Positions 1-7,593 of a stretch of DNA of 26,290 bases are shown in pieces (the stretch's first letter is position 1; each line of letters begins with the position of its first letter). The position numbers and the translations under genes are program-made. The notes below the pieces were generated by a model. The model was not told where the DNA came from and did no database searches. It saw nothing but the letters and a program-made list of their open reading frames with translations. Source of the DNA: JACDBE01 sp051002015 (GTDB lineage Bacteria > Actinomycetota > Acidimicrobiia > Spongiisociales > UBA5794). The stretch is from positions 1 to 26,290 of the forward strand of contig JBPCMS010000040.1 of the NCBI GenBank assembly GCA_051002015.1, written 5' to 3'.

Positions 1-1
1 C

Positions 2-727
2 GCCGGGTTCCTGTGGGCGCTGGCCCAGGCGGCAGGCTCGGTGCTGTTCTCGGGGCCGACCGGGGCAGGAAAGACCACGGCGATGAGCGCCTTCCTACGA
101 GCCGTCCCCGACGACATGTGCATCCGCATGTGCGAGGAGGTGCGCGAGCTCCACATCCCGCTGTCGCTGCACTCGTCGTTCTACGAGGCGTCGACGGTGG
201 CGATGGACGGGGGGAGGCGCTACTCGTTGCGCGACCTCATCAAGGTTTGTCTGGCGCAGCGGGTCGATCTGCTCTGTGTGGGCGAGGTACGGGGCGAAGA
301 GGCGTACGAGCTGACCAGGGCGGTCAACGCCGGGTGTGGTTTCACCTGCACCATCCACGCCAACTCGGCGCGCGAGGCGCTGTCGGCTTTGGTGGAGAAC
401 TCGCTCAAGGCGGGGGAGAACATCCCCGAATCGGTGGCGAGGCGCAGCTTCGCCCGGGGCATCGACGTCGTGGTGCACCTCGACCGGCGGCTCGGCTCGG
501 GGGGTTCCGGCCCCAACCGCCAGGTCGCCGAGATCCTGTCGGTGGCGCCGAGCCTTGCCGAGGACTTCACCACCGAGCCGGTGTTCACCAGGGCGCAGCG
601 GAACGCGCCGATGGAGTGGACCGGCACCATGCCCCAGCCGGACCTGACCAGGCGGATGGACGAGATCCTCCCCGACGGGACAACAACCAAGGACCTGCTC
701 GCCGGGGAATGGAGGCCCCACCTGTGA
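2..727 (+). CDS. tadA: TadA/CpaF-type secretion ATPase (5' truncated by window)
   Basis: C-terminal part of the hexameric ATPase that powers Tad/Flp pilus assembly at the inner face of the membrane. The frame is open from base 2, so the N-terminal domain lies outside the window. Visible motifs in order: Walker A GPTGAGKTT about 18 codons in; the acidic Asp-box-like stretch EEVRELHIP; the Walker B-like LLCVGEVRGEEA; and the His-box TIHANS. These are the hallmarks of the type II/IV secretion ATPase family, and the order matches CpaF/TadA. The stop codon overlaps the GTG of the next gene (GTGA), which codes for a TadB-like platform protein, so the genes are probably translationally coupled. The first ATG/GTG/TTG-initiated frame would begin just before the Walker A motif, but that is not a real start because the homologous sequence continues upstream to the window edge. 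Confidence 0.95.
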   Translation, partial: AGFLWALAQAAGSVLFSGPTGAGKTTAMSAFLRAVPDDMCIRMCEEVRELHIPLSLHSSFYEASTVAMDGGRRYSLRDLIKVCLAQRVDLLCVGEVRGEEAYELTRAVNAGCGFTCTIHANSAREALSALVENSLKAGENIPESVARRSFARGIDVVVHLDRRLGSGGSGPNRQVAEILSVAPSLAEDFTTEPVFTRAQRNAPMEWTGTMPQPDLTRRMDEILPDGTTTKDLLAGEWRPHL

Positions 728-1614
728 GGATCGTGGCGGCGCTGTTCGGGGCCGGTGCGGTCTATCTGACCGTGGCGTTGGTCCTCGGGGTTGCCCCGAA
801 CGTGGCGGTCCCTTCCAGGTCGCGGCCCCAGATCTCCAAGCGGCAACTGTGGCTGATCCAGGCCGGCTCCGACCTCACCCCGCGCCAGTTCCGGCTGGGG
901 TCGGTCGCCGGTGGGCTGGTGACGTTCGGGGTCCTGCTGTTCGTCACCCAGAGCGCGGTGATCGCCGCCGTGCCCGCCGTCGCCGCCGGGTTTCTCCCTT
1001 CCGTCTGGTACGCCAGACGCCGGCAGCGGCTGATCGTCGAGGTGCAGGCGGCATGGCCGGACGGGATCCGCGACGTGCTGGCCCATGTCACCTCGGGGGC
1101 GACCCTGGGGAGGGCGGTGGAGGCGCTGGCGGCCGACGGCCCGCTCCCGCTGCGGCGCGCCTTTGCCCGGTTCCCGCTCCAGGCCAGGATGTTCGGGGTG
1201 GTGGCCGCCCTCGAGATCGTCAAGGAGGAGCTGTCCGATCCCACCTCGGACAAGGTCGTCGAGGTGCTCATCCTCGCCCACGAGTTCGGCGGGGACCTGG
1301 TCCAGGAGGTACTGCGCGACCTGATCGACACCATCACCGGCGATCTGCGCACCCTGGCCGAGATCCGCACCGCCGGGTTCGAGCAGCGGGTGGAGGGACT
1401 GCTGGTGGTGGTGGTGCCGTGGGTGGTGCTGGTGTTCCTGGCTACGGTGCCCGCCGACTACCGGGCCTTCTACCGGACCGCCACCGGCCAGCTCGTGGTC
1501 CTCATCGGGGCGCTGTGGACCGGGTTCGGGGTGGTGGTGATGCGCCTGGTGTCGCGGGGACGGGGCGAACCGAGGGTGCTGGGCGGCGGCGCCACCGTGT
1601 CCGGGGGACGGTGA
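724..1614 (+). CDS. tadB: TadB-like pilus assembly platform protein
   Basis: Polytopic membrane protein of the Tad pilus platform, 296 aa, with a type II secretion F (GspF-like) domain. N-terminal hydrophobic stretches lie at about residues 3-25 and 58-92, followed by a cytoplasmic F domain beginning near VEVQAAWPDGIRDVL and two C-terminal membrane segments (about 218-240 and 250-272). I start it at GTG 724, which has GGAGG at 711-715 with 8 nt spacing and overlaps the tadA stop as GTGA. An in-frame ATG at 709 would add five residues but has a weaker ribosome site. The same frame stays open far upstream only because of the high GC content. The gene ends as TGATG with the next start. TadB and TadC are distinguished here by order only. 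Confidence 0.88.
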   Translation: MRIVAALFGAGAVYLTVALVLGVAPNVAVPSRSRPQISKRQLWLIQAGSDLTPRQFRLGSVAGGLVTFGVLLFVTQSAVIAAVPAVAAGFLPSVWYARRRQRLIVEVQAAWPDGIRDVLAHVTSGATLGRAVEALAADGPLPLRRAFARFPLQARMFGVVAALEIVKEELSDPTSDKVVEVLILAHEFGGDLVQEVLRDLIDTITGDLRTLAEIRTAGFEQRVEGLLVVVVPWVVLVFLATVPADYRAFYRTATGQLVVLIGALWTGFGVVVMRLVSRGRGEPRVLGGGATVSGGR

Positions 1615-2564
1615 TGGACCAGCTCGCCCTCGTCGCCGCGGTGACCGCCGGGTTGTCGGTGACGGCGACGAGCTGGGTGATGCTCAAGCCGTATCGGAGG
1701 CTGGCCCCCCGTCTCCGTCCATACGCCGCCGTTGCCAGGACCCGGCTGGCCCGGTCGTACGACGTGCGAGGCCAGGCCGGCTCGGTGTCGGGCGGGACGA
1801 CCCTGGCCAGCCTGTTCGGGCCGATCCTCGAGTCGATGGTGGCGTGGCTGTCTGCGCTGGTGGGGGCCACCGACGACCGGCGCCAGGCGTTGCGGCTCCG
1901 CCAGGCCGGGCTGTACCCCGGTCTCGACCAGAGAGACCGCATCCGCGAGTTCCGGGTGCGCTCGCTGGGGCGGGCGGCGCTGCTCGGTGGCGCCCTCGGC
2001 GCCCTCGGTGCGGTGTTCGGGGGCACCAGGGCGATGGTGCTGCTCGGGCTCTCCGGCTTCGTGCTCGGGGTGGCCCAGGCCCGCAGCCGGGTCACCACCG
2101 CCATCGCCGCCCGGCAGGAGCGGATCAGGGGCGAGCTGTACACGCTCAACCAGCTGATCGCCATGCGCACCAGGGTCGGCGGCGGCGTGGTCGACGCCAT
2201 CCGCCACGTGGTCGATCGGGCCAACGGGGTGTTCGTCGACGACCTCGCCGAGGTGCTGAGGTTGCACGCCTCGGGGGTGCCCATGACCGAGGCGCTGCGC
2301 CGGGCGGCGGCGCTCACCGCCGAGCCCGAGGCCGCCCGCACCTACAACGTGCTCGCCACCGCCCAGGACCGGGGTGCCGACCTCGGCGACGCCTTGCTCG
2401 GCCTGTCCGTCGACCTGCGCACCCAGCGGCGCGACGACCTGCAGCGCCGGGCGGCGAGCCGGCGGCTGTGGCTGGTGGTCCCCATCGTGCTGATCCTGGC
2501 CCCGGTGTTGCTGCTGTTCATCGGGGCGCCGGTACCCACGCTGATCTTCGGGACGGGCGGATGA
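1614..2564 (+). CDS. tadC: TadC-like pilus assembly platform protein
   Basis: Second GspF-domain membrane protein of the Tad platform, 316 aa. There is an N-terminal hydrophobic segment (LVAAVTAGLSVTATSWVML), a central pair of hydrophobic stretches (residues about 120-155), a cytoplasmic F domain with the typical pattern LNQLIAMRTRVGGGVVDAI and TAQDRGADLGDALLGLS, and a C-terminal segment WLVVPIVLILAPVLLLFIGA. The ATG at 1614 overlaps the tadB stop by one base (TGATG), with a GGGGGA ribosome site 5 nt upstream. The frame is open well before this start, but that part is antisense-free GC noise overlapping tadB. Paired TadB/TadC proteins form the inner-membrane platform that the TadA ATPase drives. 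Confidence 0.88.
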   Translation: MDQLALVAAVTAGLSVTATSWVMLKPYRRLAPRLRPYAAVARTRLARSYDVRGQAGSVSGGTTLASLFGPILESMVAWLSALVGATDDRRQALRLRQAGLYPGLDQRDRIREFRVRSLGRAALLGGALGALGAVFGGTRAMVLLGLSGFVLGVAQARSRVTTAIAARQERIRGELYTLNQLIAMRTRVGGGVVDAIRHVVDRANGVFVDDLAEVLRLHASGVPMTEALRRAAALTAEPEAARTYNVLATAQDRGADLGDALLGLSVDLRTQRRDDLQRRAASRRLWLVVPIVLILAPVLLLFIGAPVPTLIFGTGG

Positions 2565-2619
2565 GAACGGACGGATGCCGACAAGGGCCCTGCGGGGCGG
2601 AGCGGAAAGGAGCAGGCGG

Positions 2620-2802
2620 ATGACGCCGTGGTTGGTGATGCTGATCGACGGGACGACATCCGAGAAGGGCGAGGTCAACACGGCCTCGATCCTGGCTTGG
2701 ACCATGCTGGCGGTGGTGGCGATCCTCGCCATCAACGTGGTGTTCGATGACCTGGTGAGCTCGGTGTTCGCCGACGTGAAGTCGAGGATCCTCGGCTCGT
2801 AG
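2620..2802 (+). CDS. Small pilin-like single-membrane-segment protein
   Basis: A 60-aa protein with one hydrophobic segment (ILAWTMLAVVAILAINVVF) just after the sequence SEKGEVNTA. A Lys/Arg-Gly junction directly before a hydrophobic helix resembles the site cut by type IV prepilin peptidases, and the next three genes show the same arrangement. By position and size this is the best candidate for the structural Flp pilin, but it lacks the Glu-Tyr pair usual in Flp pilins, so it may be a minor pilin or a DUF4244-like family member. The start ATG 2620 is chosen because of the strong GGAAAGGAG ribosome site at 2604-2612; an upstream in-frame ATG at 2575 lacks one. The stop TAG overlaps the GTG of the next gene. 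Confidence 0.72.
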   Translation: MTPWLVMLIDGTTSEKGEVNTASILAWTMLAVVAILAINVVFDDLVSSVFADVKSRILGS

Positions 2803-3221
2803 TGGCTGCCATCCCCGAGCGAAGCAGCCGTCTACGTAGTGCCGATGGCGCCGAGCGGGGCGAGATGGGTGTCGGGATCATGCTCGCCGTGGTGGGCACG
2901 TTCGTCGTCGCCGTCGCCATCGTCCACGCCTTCATGTTCCTGTACGGTCAGGCGGTGGTCCGCTCGGCATTGGACGAGGCGGTGCGGGCCGCCTCGCGGG
3001 TGGACGGTGATCCCGTGCTGTGCGAGCAGCGGGCGGACGAGGTGAAGGCCGATCTGCTCGGCGGCTCGCTCGGTGACGGGGTGACCTTCGACTGCGTCCT
3101 AGCCGCCGGCACCCTGGTCGCCTCGGCGAAGGCCACCTTCGACAGCCCGATGCCCGGCGTGCCGTCGCTGACCTTCCATCTCGAGGCCAGCGCCACCCAG
3201 GAGGTGCCGGCATCGCCATGA
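2802..3221 (+). CDS. TadE-like minor pilin/pseudopilin
   Basis: 139-aa protein with a short basic leader ending in ERGE, then a hydrophobic helix (MLAVVGTFVVAVAIVHAFMFLYG) and a polar C-terminal domain containing two cysteines (VLCEQR, TFDCVL) that could form a disulfide outside the membrane. This is the layout of TadE-like minor pilins. The GTG start at 2802 shares its first base with the stop of the preceding gene. The next ATG (2866) would remove the ERGE junction and is therefore unlikely. The last codons overlap the next gene as ATGA. Family assignment rests on topology and operon position rather than a strongly conserved motif. Confidence 0.75.
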   Translation: MAAIPERSSRLRSADGAERGEMGVGIMLAVVGTFVVAVAIVHAFMFLYGQAVVRSALDEAVRAASRVDGDPVLCEQRADEVKADLLGGSLGDGVTFDCVLAAGTLVASAKATFDSPMPGVPSLTFHLEASATQEVPASP

Positions 3222-3646
3222 GGGCCGCGATCCGATCCGAGCGGGGCGAGGCGGCGGCGCTGGAGATGATGCTCGTCATCGGGTTCCTCCTGCTCCCCAC
3301 CCTGGTCGGGCTGGCCCAGATCCCGCTGTGGATCGACGCCCGCTCCACCGGCGAGCTGGCCGCCCAAGAGGCCGCCCGCCAAGTGGCGCTTGCCACCGAC
3401 TTCGACGCCGGGGTCGCCTCCGCCGACGCCATCGCCCGCCAGATCGTGGTCAACCACGGTTGGGGCGAGGATGCCTACCAGGGGCTGTCGGTGACCGGCT
3501 CGAACACACCGGGAGCCTCGGTCACCGCCTCGGTGACGGTCGAGGTGCCCGCCATCGTGGTCCCCATGGTGGGCGAGGTCGGGGGCGGCTTCTCCCGTAC
3601 CTGGTCGCACACCGAGGTGGTCGACGCCCACCGGGAGGACCCGTGA
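3218..3646 (+). CDS. TadE-like pilus assembly protein
   Basis: 142-aa protein. The leader MRAAIRSERG is followed by EAAALE and a hydrophobic helix (MMLVIGFLLLPTLVGLAQIPLWI). The Glu five residues after the Gly is the classical type IV pilin E5 pattern, seen here more clearly than in the neighbouring genes. After the helix comes a conserved-looking stretch with repeated Ala (TGELAAQEAARQVALA), typical of TadE/TadG helices continuing into the periplasm, then a beta-rich domain. ATGA overlap with the preceding gene and GTGA overlap with the following one indicate a single, coupled operon. Confidence 0.8.
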   Translation: MRAAIRSERGEAAALEMMLVIGFLLLPTLVGLAQIPLWIDARSTGELAAQEAARQVALATDFDAGVASADAIARQIVVNHGWGEDAYQGLSVTGSNTPGASVTASVTVEVPAIVVPMVGEVGGGFSRTWSHTEVVDAHREDP

Positions 3647-4059
3647 GGGGGGAGCGGGGCTCGGTGACGATCTGGGGGATCGGGTTGATCGGGGTGCTGT
3701 TCGGTTTCGCCGGTCTCGCCGTCGACACCTGGCGGGTGTTCGCCGAGCGTCAGGCGCTGGCCGGGCTGGCCGACTCCGCCGCCGTCGCCGGGGCCAACGG
3801 GATCGACGAGGCGGCCTTCCGATCCGATGGGGTGGTGGTGCTCGACCCGACCGAGGCGACGGCGTTGGCCTCCGGATACCTGGACGGCCGGTCGGGCGAT
3901 GCCGGCGTCGGGATCGGGTTCCGTGACGGGGGGATCGAGGTGGTGCTCACCGACACCGTCGATCTCACCCTGCTTTCGTTCTTCCTCGGCGGCGAGCCGG
4001 TGGATCTGCGGGTCACCGCCTTCGCCAACCCGGCCCAGCGCACCGCCCCCGTACCGTGA
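3643..4059 (+). CDS. TadG-like pilus assembly protein
   Basis: 138-aa protein beginning VRGERGSVTIW and continuing into a hydrophobic helix (GIGLIGVLFGFAGLAVDTW), then RVFAERQALAGLADSAAVAGAN. This is the recognisable N-terminal signature of the TadG/Tad-like family (helix, an Asp near its end, then an Ala-rich amphipathic helix). It lacks the large von Willebrand-type C-terminal domain of full TadG proteins, as is common in actinobacterial loci. The GTG start 3643 overlaps the preceding stop (GTGA) and has GGGAGGA at 3633-3639, only 3 nt away. It is the last gene of the plus-strand pilus operon; a short hairpin follows at its stop codon. Confidence 0.82.
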   Translation: MRGERGSVTIWGIGLIGVLFGFAGLAVDTWRVFAERQALAGLADSAAVAGANGIDEAAFRSDGVVVLDPTEATALASGYLDGRSGDAGVGIGFRDGGIEVVLTDTVDLTLLSFFLGGEPVDLRVTAFANPAQRTAPVP

Positions 4060-4074
4060 CGGGACCGGTCCGTC
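4058..4074. terminator. Hairpin at the end of the Tad operon
   Basis: GACGGGACC faces GGTCCGTC with one bulged G, overlapping the tadG-like stop codon and lying 9 bases before the end of the convergent methyltransferase gene. There is no T-run, so it would be an unconventional bidirectional terminator at best. Hairpins without T-runs are common at gene ends in high-GC actinobacteria. Confidence 0.3.
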
Positions 4075-4083
4075 GCCCGTCGC

Positions 4084-4637
4084 TCAGTTCCGCTTGACCA
4101 GCCGCACCAGCATCCCGTCGATGGGCTCCCCCCGATGCTCGCCTGGCATCCCGATCCCCTGCGAGTGTGCCAGGGCGAAGTCGGCGTCCAACAGGTCGTC
4201 GATCTGCTCGAGTCGCTGTGCCATCGTGGCGTCCTCGCCAACCCGCATGATCAGGACGAGCGATCCGCCGGGCCGGGTCCACCTGCTCACATTGCCGGCG
4301 TACACGCCGGCAAGCGTGGGCGGGATCCCGTGAAGGCAGCCCCGGTCGAGCACACCGTCGAACCTGGTGTCGGGCCCGGCGTTCGCCTTGGTGACGTCGA
4401 CCACCTCGAACTCGAGCCCGTCCCGCTCGGCGAACCGCTTCCGGGCGCGGGCGATTGCCGATGGCGACACGTCGACGCCGAGCACGGCGCACCCCTGCTC
4501 GGCGAGCCAGGCCTCGTTCGATCGTCACCGCAGCCGAGGGAGAGGATGCGCGTCCCCGGCTCGAACCACCCGGCCTCGAGGATGGACCGCAACTCCGGGG
4601 CGGCCTCATTGGTGCGCCATGCATCTCGGAGCCGCAT
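4084..4637 (-). pseudogene. SAM-dependent methyltransferase, frameshifted
   Basis: Two minus-strand frames together make one class I methyltransferase. The 5' part (from ATG 4637) reads MRLRDAWRTNEAAPEL and reaches the SAM-binding motif I ILSLGCGD, then loses homology. The 3' part (from about 4520) continues with EAWLAEQGCAVLGVDVS, then IARARKRFAE, FDGVLDRGCLHGIPP and WTRPGGSLVLI. Adding one G in the GACGATCG stretch at about 4526-4533 would restore LGCGDGSNEAWLAEQG, a perfect family match. So a single-base deletion (real or a sequencing error) breaks the gene. The motif DRGCLHGIPP resembles the thiopurine methyltransferase-like branch, but the substrate is unknown. Intact length would be about 185 aa. 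The exact start is uncertain: the ribosome site GGTGG before ATG 4637 is weak. Confidence 0.82.
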
Positions 4638-4729
4638 GGTGCGCCACCGGCGCTCCCAGCTCCGGTTGCGTCTCCGGCGTTCGACAATCCTTCGCAGAGG
4701 CTTTTCCCGAGTTCCGTCAGACCTGAAAG

Positions 4730-4738
4730 ATCGTAGCA
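4730..4738 (-). promoter_or_regulatory. Extended -10 promoter candidate for the methyltransferase
   Basis: On the minus strand the sequence reads TGCTACGAT, an extended -10 (TGn then TAnnnT). It would start RNA near 4723, about 85 nt before ATG 4637. The same TGCTA core precedes the LysM protein and the VapB gene. No good -35 box is seen, which is tolerable for extended -10 promoters. Confidence 0.4.
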
Positions 4739-4802
4739 GGGGGAGCCGGATCTACCCAGGACCACCGAGGGATGCGGCCGGTCACCTCGTCCCGAACCGG
4801 GG

Positions 4803-5642
4803 TCACCCGGTCCCGATCGGCGGGAGCAGGATCACCTCCCCCGGGTAGATGAGATCGGGATCGCCGGAGCGGATGGTCTCCCGGTTGGCCTCGATCACCC
4901 GAAGCCAGTAGCGGGCGATGTCGTGCTGGCCCGGTCTGCCATCACCGACGGCGGCGAGGCGTTGCCCGGCGATGGACCACAGATGGTCCCCGTGGACCAC
5001 GGTGTGGTGTGCCACCTCCGCGGCCGAGGCCGGTGCCGGGTCGGACACCGTCCCCGACCGGGGAGGGCCACCGTCGGGGACGAGGAACGGAGGGGCGGGG
5101 GCGGGTCGGGACGGGGGAGAGGGCTCACCGCTACCGGGATCGGGAGCGGCCGTCGACCCGGGTGGTGCGGCGGCGTCGACCGGCGGTGGGAGCAGGAACG
5201 GTGGGAGCAGCGGGTCGGGCTCGCTCGCCATGACGCTCGCTGTCGCCCCGGCCGGTTCGAAGGCGACGGCGACCACGGGCGCCACCGATGGGCTCACCGC
5301 CAGCGTCACCGCCGCCAGCCGCACCGCCATCGAGCGCACCGCGGGAACGGCGAGACGGGAAACGGCGTTGGCGAGCCCCGGACGCCCGGCGAGCAGGGCC
5401 ATACCGGTTGTCACCGTGCTTGCCAGCACCCAGACGGCCGCCACCCGAACCGCCGCCCCCGCCAGGGCGAGCAGACCGATCTCGGGCGGGGTCACCTCGA
5501 GCCAGTGCCAGATCTCTCCCCAGCCGACCGCAGGCAACTCCAGGTGGGCGACGCCGGCCAGCACCGCCACCGGGCCGGCGGTGAACAGCAGCCAGACCAG
5601 CGGCCCGGTGCCGTTGTCGGTGTTGGCGTGCACCACTGCCAC
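4803..5642 (-). CDS. Membrane protein with C-terminal LysM domain
   Basis: 279-aa protein (from GTG 5642) with three hydrophobic segments in the first 140 residues (GPLVWLLFTAGPVAVLAGVA; IGLLALAGAAVRVAAVWVLA; MAVRLAAVTLAVSPSVAPVV), a long Pro-rich low-complexity linker, and a C-terminal LysM-type module running from HTVVHGDHLWSIA to LIYPGEVILLPP. LysM modules bind N-acetylglucosamine in peptidoglycan, so the protein probably anchors to the wall from the membrane. The frame is open to TTG 5666, but the -10 box TATATT at 5655-5650 would place the RNA start at about 5642, exactly on an in-frame GTG, so I prefer a leaderless start there. Similar LysM membrane proteins are often encoded near actinobacterial Tad loci; a role in pilus or wall attachment is inference. 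Confidence 0.75.
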   Translation of the reverse strand: MAVVHANTDNGTGPLVWLLFTAGPVAVLAGVAHLELPAVGWGEIWHWLEVTPPEIGLLALAGAAVRVAAVWVLASTVTTGMALLAGRPGLANAVSRLAVPAVRSMAVRLAAVTLAVSPSVAPVVAVAFEPAGATASVMASEPDPLLPPFLLPPPVDAAAPPGSTAAPDPGSGEPSPPSRPAPAPPFLVPDGGPPRSGTVSDPAPASAAEVAHHTVVHGDHLWSIAGQRLAAVGDGRPGQHDIARYWLRVIEANRETIRSGDPDLIYPGEVILLPPIGTG

Positions 5643-5649
5643 GACATGC

Positions 5650-5658
5650 AATATAGCA
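5650..5658 (-). promoter_or_regulatory. Extended -10 promoter, leaderless start of LysM protein
   Basis: Minus strand reads TGCTATATT, a near-consensus extended -10. The GTG at 5642-5640 begins 7 nt beyond it, the expected RNA start. TTGTTT at 5676-5671 could be a -35 with a short 15-bp spacer. The surrounding 5640-5690 is clearly AT-rich compared with the rest of the window. Confidence 0.55.
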
Positions 5659-5680
5659 CACAACAATATGAAACAACGCT

Positions 5681-5686
5681 ACACTG
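5681..5686 (+). promoter_or_regulatory. Divergent -10 box candidate
   Basis: GCTACACT on the plus strand contains TACACT, the same hexamer as in front of vapB, in the same AT-rich island as the divergent LysM promoter. It would begin RNA near 5693 and read into the possible HIT remnant and the SulP permease. No convincing -35 box. Confidence 0.3.
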
Positions 5687-5734
5687 CCACAGGAATCGAT
5701 TGCCGTCTGGTTGGCATCGGGGTCGGGTACCTAG

Positions 5735-5800
5735 GTGAGGGCCGCCGCCGAGGACTGCATCATCTGCGCCAAGCACCGCGGCAAGGGCGGTGAGAAGCGC
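5735..5800 (+). pseudogene. Possible remnant of a HIT-family gene N-terminus
   Basis: A GTG-initiated frame begins VRAAAEDCIICAKHRG. The pattern acidic-Asp-Cys-x-x-Cys-x-Lys-His-Arg-Gly is typical of the zinc-binding N-terminus of many actinobacterial HIT (histidine triad) hydrolases, but what follows (KGGEKRTQTPGPV) does not continue the HIT fold and no His-x-His-x-His triad appears. The frame runs on, open but unlike any family, to 5947 inside the SulP gene. It may be a truncated gene left by deletion or simply a chance match of 16 residues. End coordinate is approximate. Confidence 0.3.
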
Positions 5801-5829
5801 ACCCAAACCCCCGGGCCGGTCATCACCAC

Positions 5830-5835
5830 TAGCTT
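5830..5835 (+). promoter_or_regulatory. -10 candidate placing SulP mRNA start on its ATG
   Basis: TAGCTT lies 6 nt before ATG 5842, the same spacing as the vapB -10 box to its GTG. The SulP gene has no Shine-Dalgarno sequence, so a leaderless transcript would explain its start. Match to the -10 consensus is only fair. Confidence 0.3.
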
Positions 5836-5841
5836 GCCGCA

Positions 5842-7587
5842 ATGCGGGGCGGGACCTTGGCACCGGGACTCGAGCGCCTGGCCACCTACGAGCGGTCGTG
5901 GCTGCGGGGGGACCTCGTCGCCGGGATCACCGTCGCCGCCTACCTGATCCCACAGGTGATGGCGTACGCCGAGGTGGCGGGGCTGCCCCCGGTGACCGGG
6001 CTGTGGGCCGTCCTCGGCTCGATGACGATCTACGCCGTGCTCGGCTCCTCCCGCCAGCTCTCCGTCGGCCCCGAGTCGACCACGGCGCTGATGACGGCGG
6101 CGGCGGTCGGTCCGCTGGCGGCGGGGGACCCGGGCCGGTACGCCGCCCTCGCCGCCGCCCTCGGCCTGGTGGTGGCTGGCCTGTGCGTGGTGGCGTGGAT
6201 CGCCCGGCTCGGCTTCCTCGGGGACCTGTTCTCCAAGCCGGTGCTCGTGGGATATCTCGCCGGGGTGGCGGTGATCATGATCCTCAGCCAGCTCGACACG
6301 GTGACCGGGATAGAGATCGAGGGCGACACGGCGCTGGGGGAGATCGTCTCGTTCCTCAGCCGGCTTGGTGACGTCCATGGGCCGACCTTGATCCTGGCGG
6401 TGTCGGTGATGGTGTTCCTCTTCGTGGGGAGCAGGCAGTTCCCCACGGCGCCGGTGCCGCTGATCGCCATCCTCCTCGCCGCCGCCGCCGTCGCCCTTCT
6501 CGACCTCGGCGCCGACGGGGTGGACCTGGTTGGTGCGGTGCCCGCCGGGCTGCCCGTTCCGCGCCTCCCCGACGTCGGCATCGACGATGTCACCGCCCTC
6601 CTCTTTCCCGCCATCGGGGTCACCGTGGTGGCCTACACCGACAACGCCCTCACCGGGCGGGCGTTCGCCACCCGCAACGGGTCCACCCTCGACCCCAACC
6701 AGGAGCTGCTCGCCCTGGGCGGCGCCAACGCCGCCGCCGGGCTGGTCCAGGGCTTCCCGGTGAGCAGCTCGGGGAGCCGCACCGTGATCGGCGATTCGCT
6801 GGGGAGCCGGAGCCAGCTCTACTCGCTGGTGGCGGTGGTCGTGGTGGTCGCCACCCTGCTGGTGCTGCGGCCGCTGCTCGCCTCCTTCCCCGATGCGGCC
6901 CTGGGAGGGGTCGTGGTGTGGGCCGCGGTGCGGTTGGTCGACGGCGCCGAGCTGCGCCGGATAGCCCGATTCCGCTCCAGCGAACTGGTCCTCGCCCTGA
7001 CCACCACCGTGGCGGTGGTGGTCGTCGACATCCTGTACGGGGTGTTGGTCGCCGTCGGGCTCTCCATCCTCGATCTGCTCCGCCGGGTGGCCCGGCCCCA
7101 CGACGGGGTGCTCGGCTACGTGCCCGGCATGGCGGGGATGCACGACATCGACGACTACCCGGCGGCCCGCCAGATGCCGGGTCTGGTGGTCTACCGCTAC
7201 GACGCCCCGTTGTTCTTCGCCAACGCCGAGGACTTCAAGCGTCGCGCCCTCGCCTCGCTGGCCGAGACCGAGGGCACGGTCGAGTGGTACCTGCTCAACT
7301 TCGAGGCGAACGTCCAGATCGACCTCACCTCGATCGACGCCCTCGACGAGATGCGCTCGGAGCTGGAGGGCAAGGGCATCGTGCTCGCCCTGGCCAGGGT
7401 CAAGCACGAGATGCACCGGGAGCTGGAGCGGGCCGGGTTCGTCGACCGGATCGGCGCCGATCGAATCTTCGCAACGCTGCCGACGGCGGTGATCGCCTAT
7501 GTCGAGGCGTACACCGCCAAGCACGGGAAACCGCCGCCGGGTGTGGTCCCGCCCTCGCCCCCGGATCAGCCGGTGATCGAAGGCTGA
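5842..7587 (+). CDS. SulP-family anion permease with STAS domain
   Basis: 581-aa inner-membrane transporter of the SulP (SLC26) family. The N-terminal transport domain starts with WLRGDLVAGITVAAYLIPQVMAYAEVAG, shown here by its parts LRGDLVAGITVAAYLIPQ and MAYAEVAGLPPVTGLW, followed by YAVLGSSRQLSVGPES (the substrate-binding loop region), and continues through about a dozen hydrophobic segments to residue about 415. The cytoplasmic STAS domain (from VVYRYDAPLFFANAEDF to TLPTAVIAYVEAY) follows. Likely substrates are sulfate, bicarbonate or another small anion; the sequence does not decide. The ATG 5842 has no ribosome site, but a TAGCTT box 6 nt upstream suggests leaderless translation. It is followed after 33 nt by vapB, which has its own promoter. 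Confidence 0.92.
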   Translation: MRGGTLAPGLERLATYERSWLRGDLVAGITVAAYLIPQVMAYAEVAGLPPVTGLWAVLGSMTIYAVLGSSRQLSVGPESTTALMTAAAVGPLAAGDPGRYAALAAALGLVVAGLCVVAWIARLGFLGDLFSKPVLVGYLAGVAVIMILSQLDTVTGIEIEGDTALGEIVSFLSRLGDVHGPTLILAVSVMVFLFVGSRQFPTAPVPLIAILLAAAAVALLDLGADGVDLVGAVPAGLPVPRLPDVGIDDVTALLFPAIGVTVVAYTDNALTGRAFATRNGSTLDPNQELLALGGANAAAGLVQGFPVSSSGSRTVIGDSLGSRSQLYSLVAVVVVVATLLVLRPLLASFPDAALGGVVVWAAVRLVDGAELRRIARFRSSELVLALTTTVAVVVVDILYGVLVAVGLSILDLLRRVARPHDGVLGYVPGMAGMHDIDDYPAARQMPGLVVYRYDAPLFFANAEDFKRRALASLAETEGTVEWYLLNFEANVQIDLTSIDALDEMRSELEGKGIVLALARVKHEMHRELERAGFVDRIGADRIFATLPTAVIAYVEAYTAKHGKPPPGVVPPSPPDQPVIEG

Positions 7588-7593
7588 TGAGAC

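Noticed and set aside
4365..4848. Plus-strand coding frames opposite the methyltransferase
   Set aside because: No ribosome site or motif; the minus-strand methyltransferase motifs explain the region.
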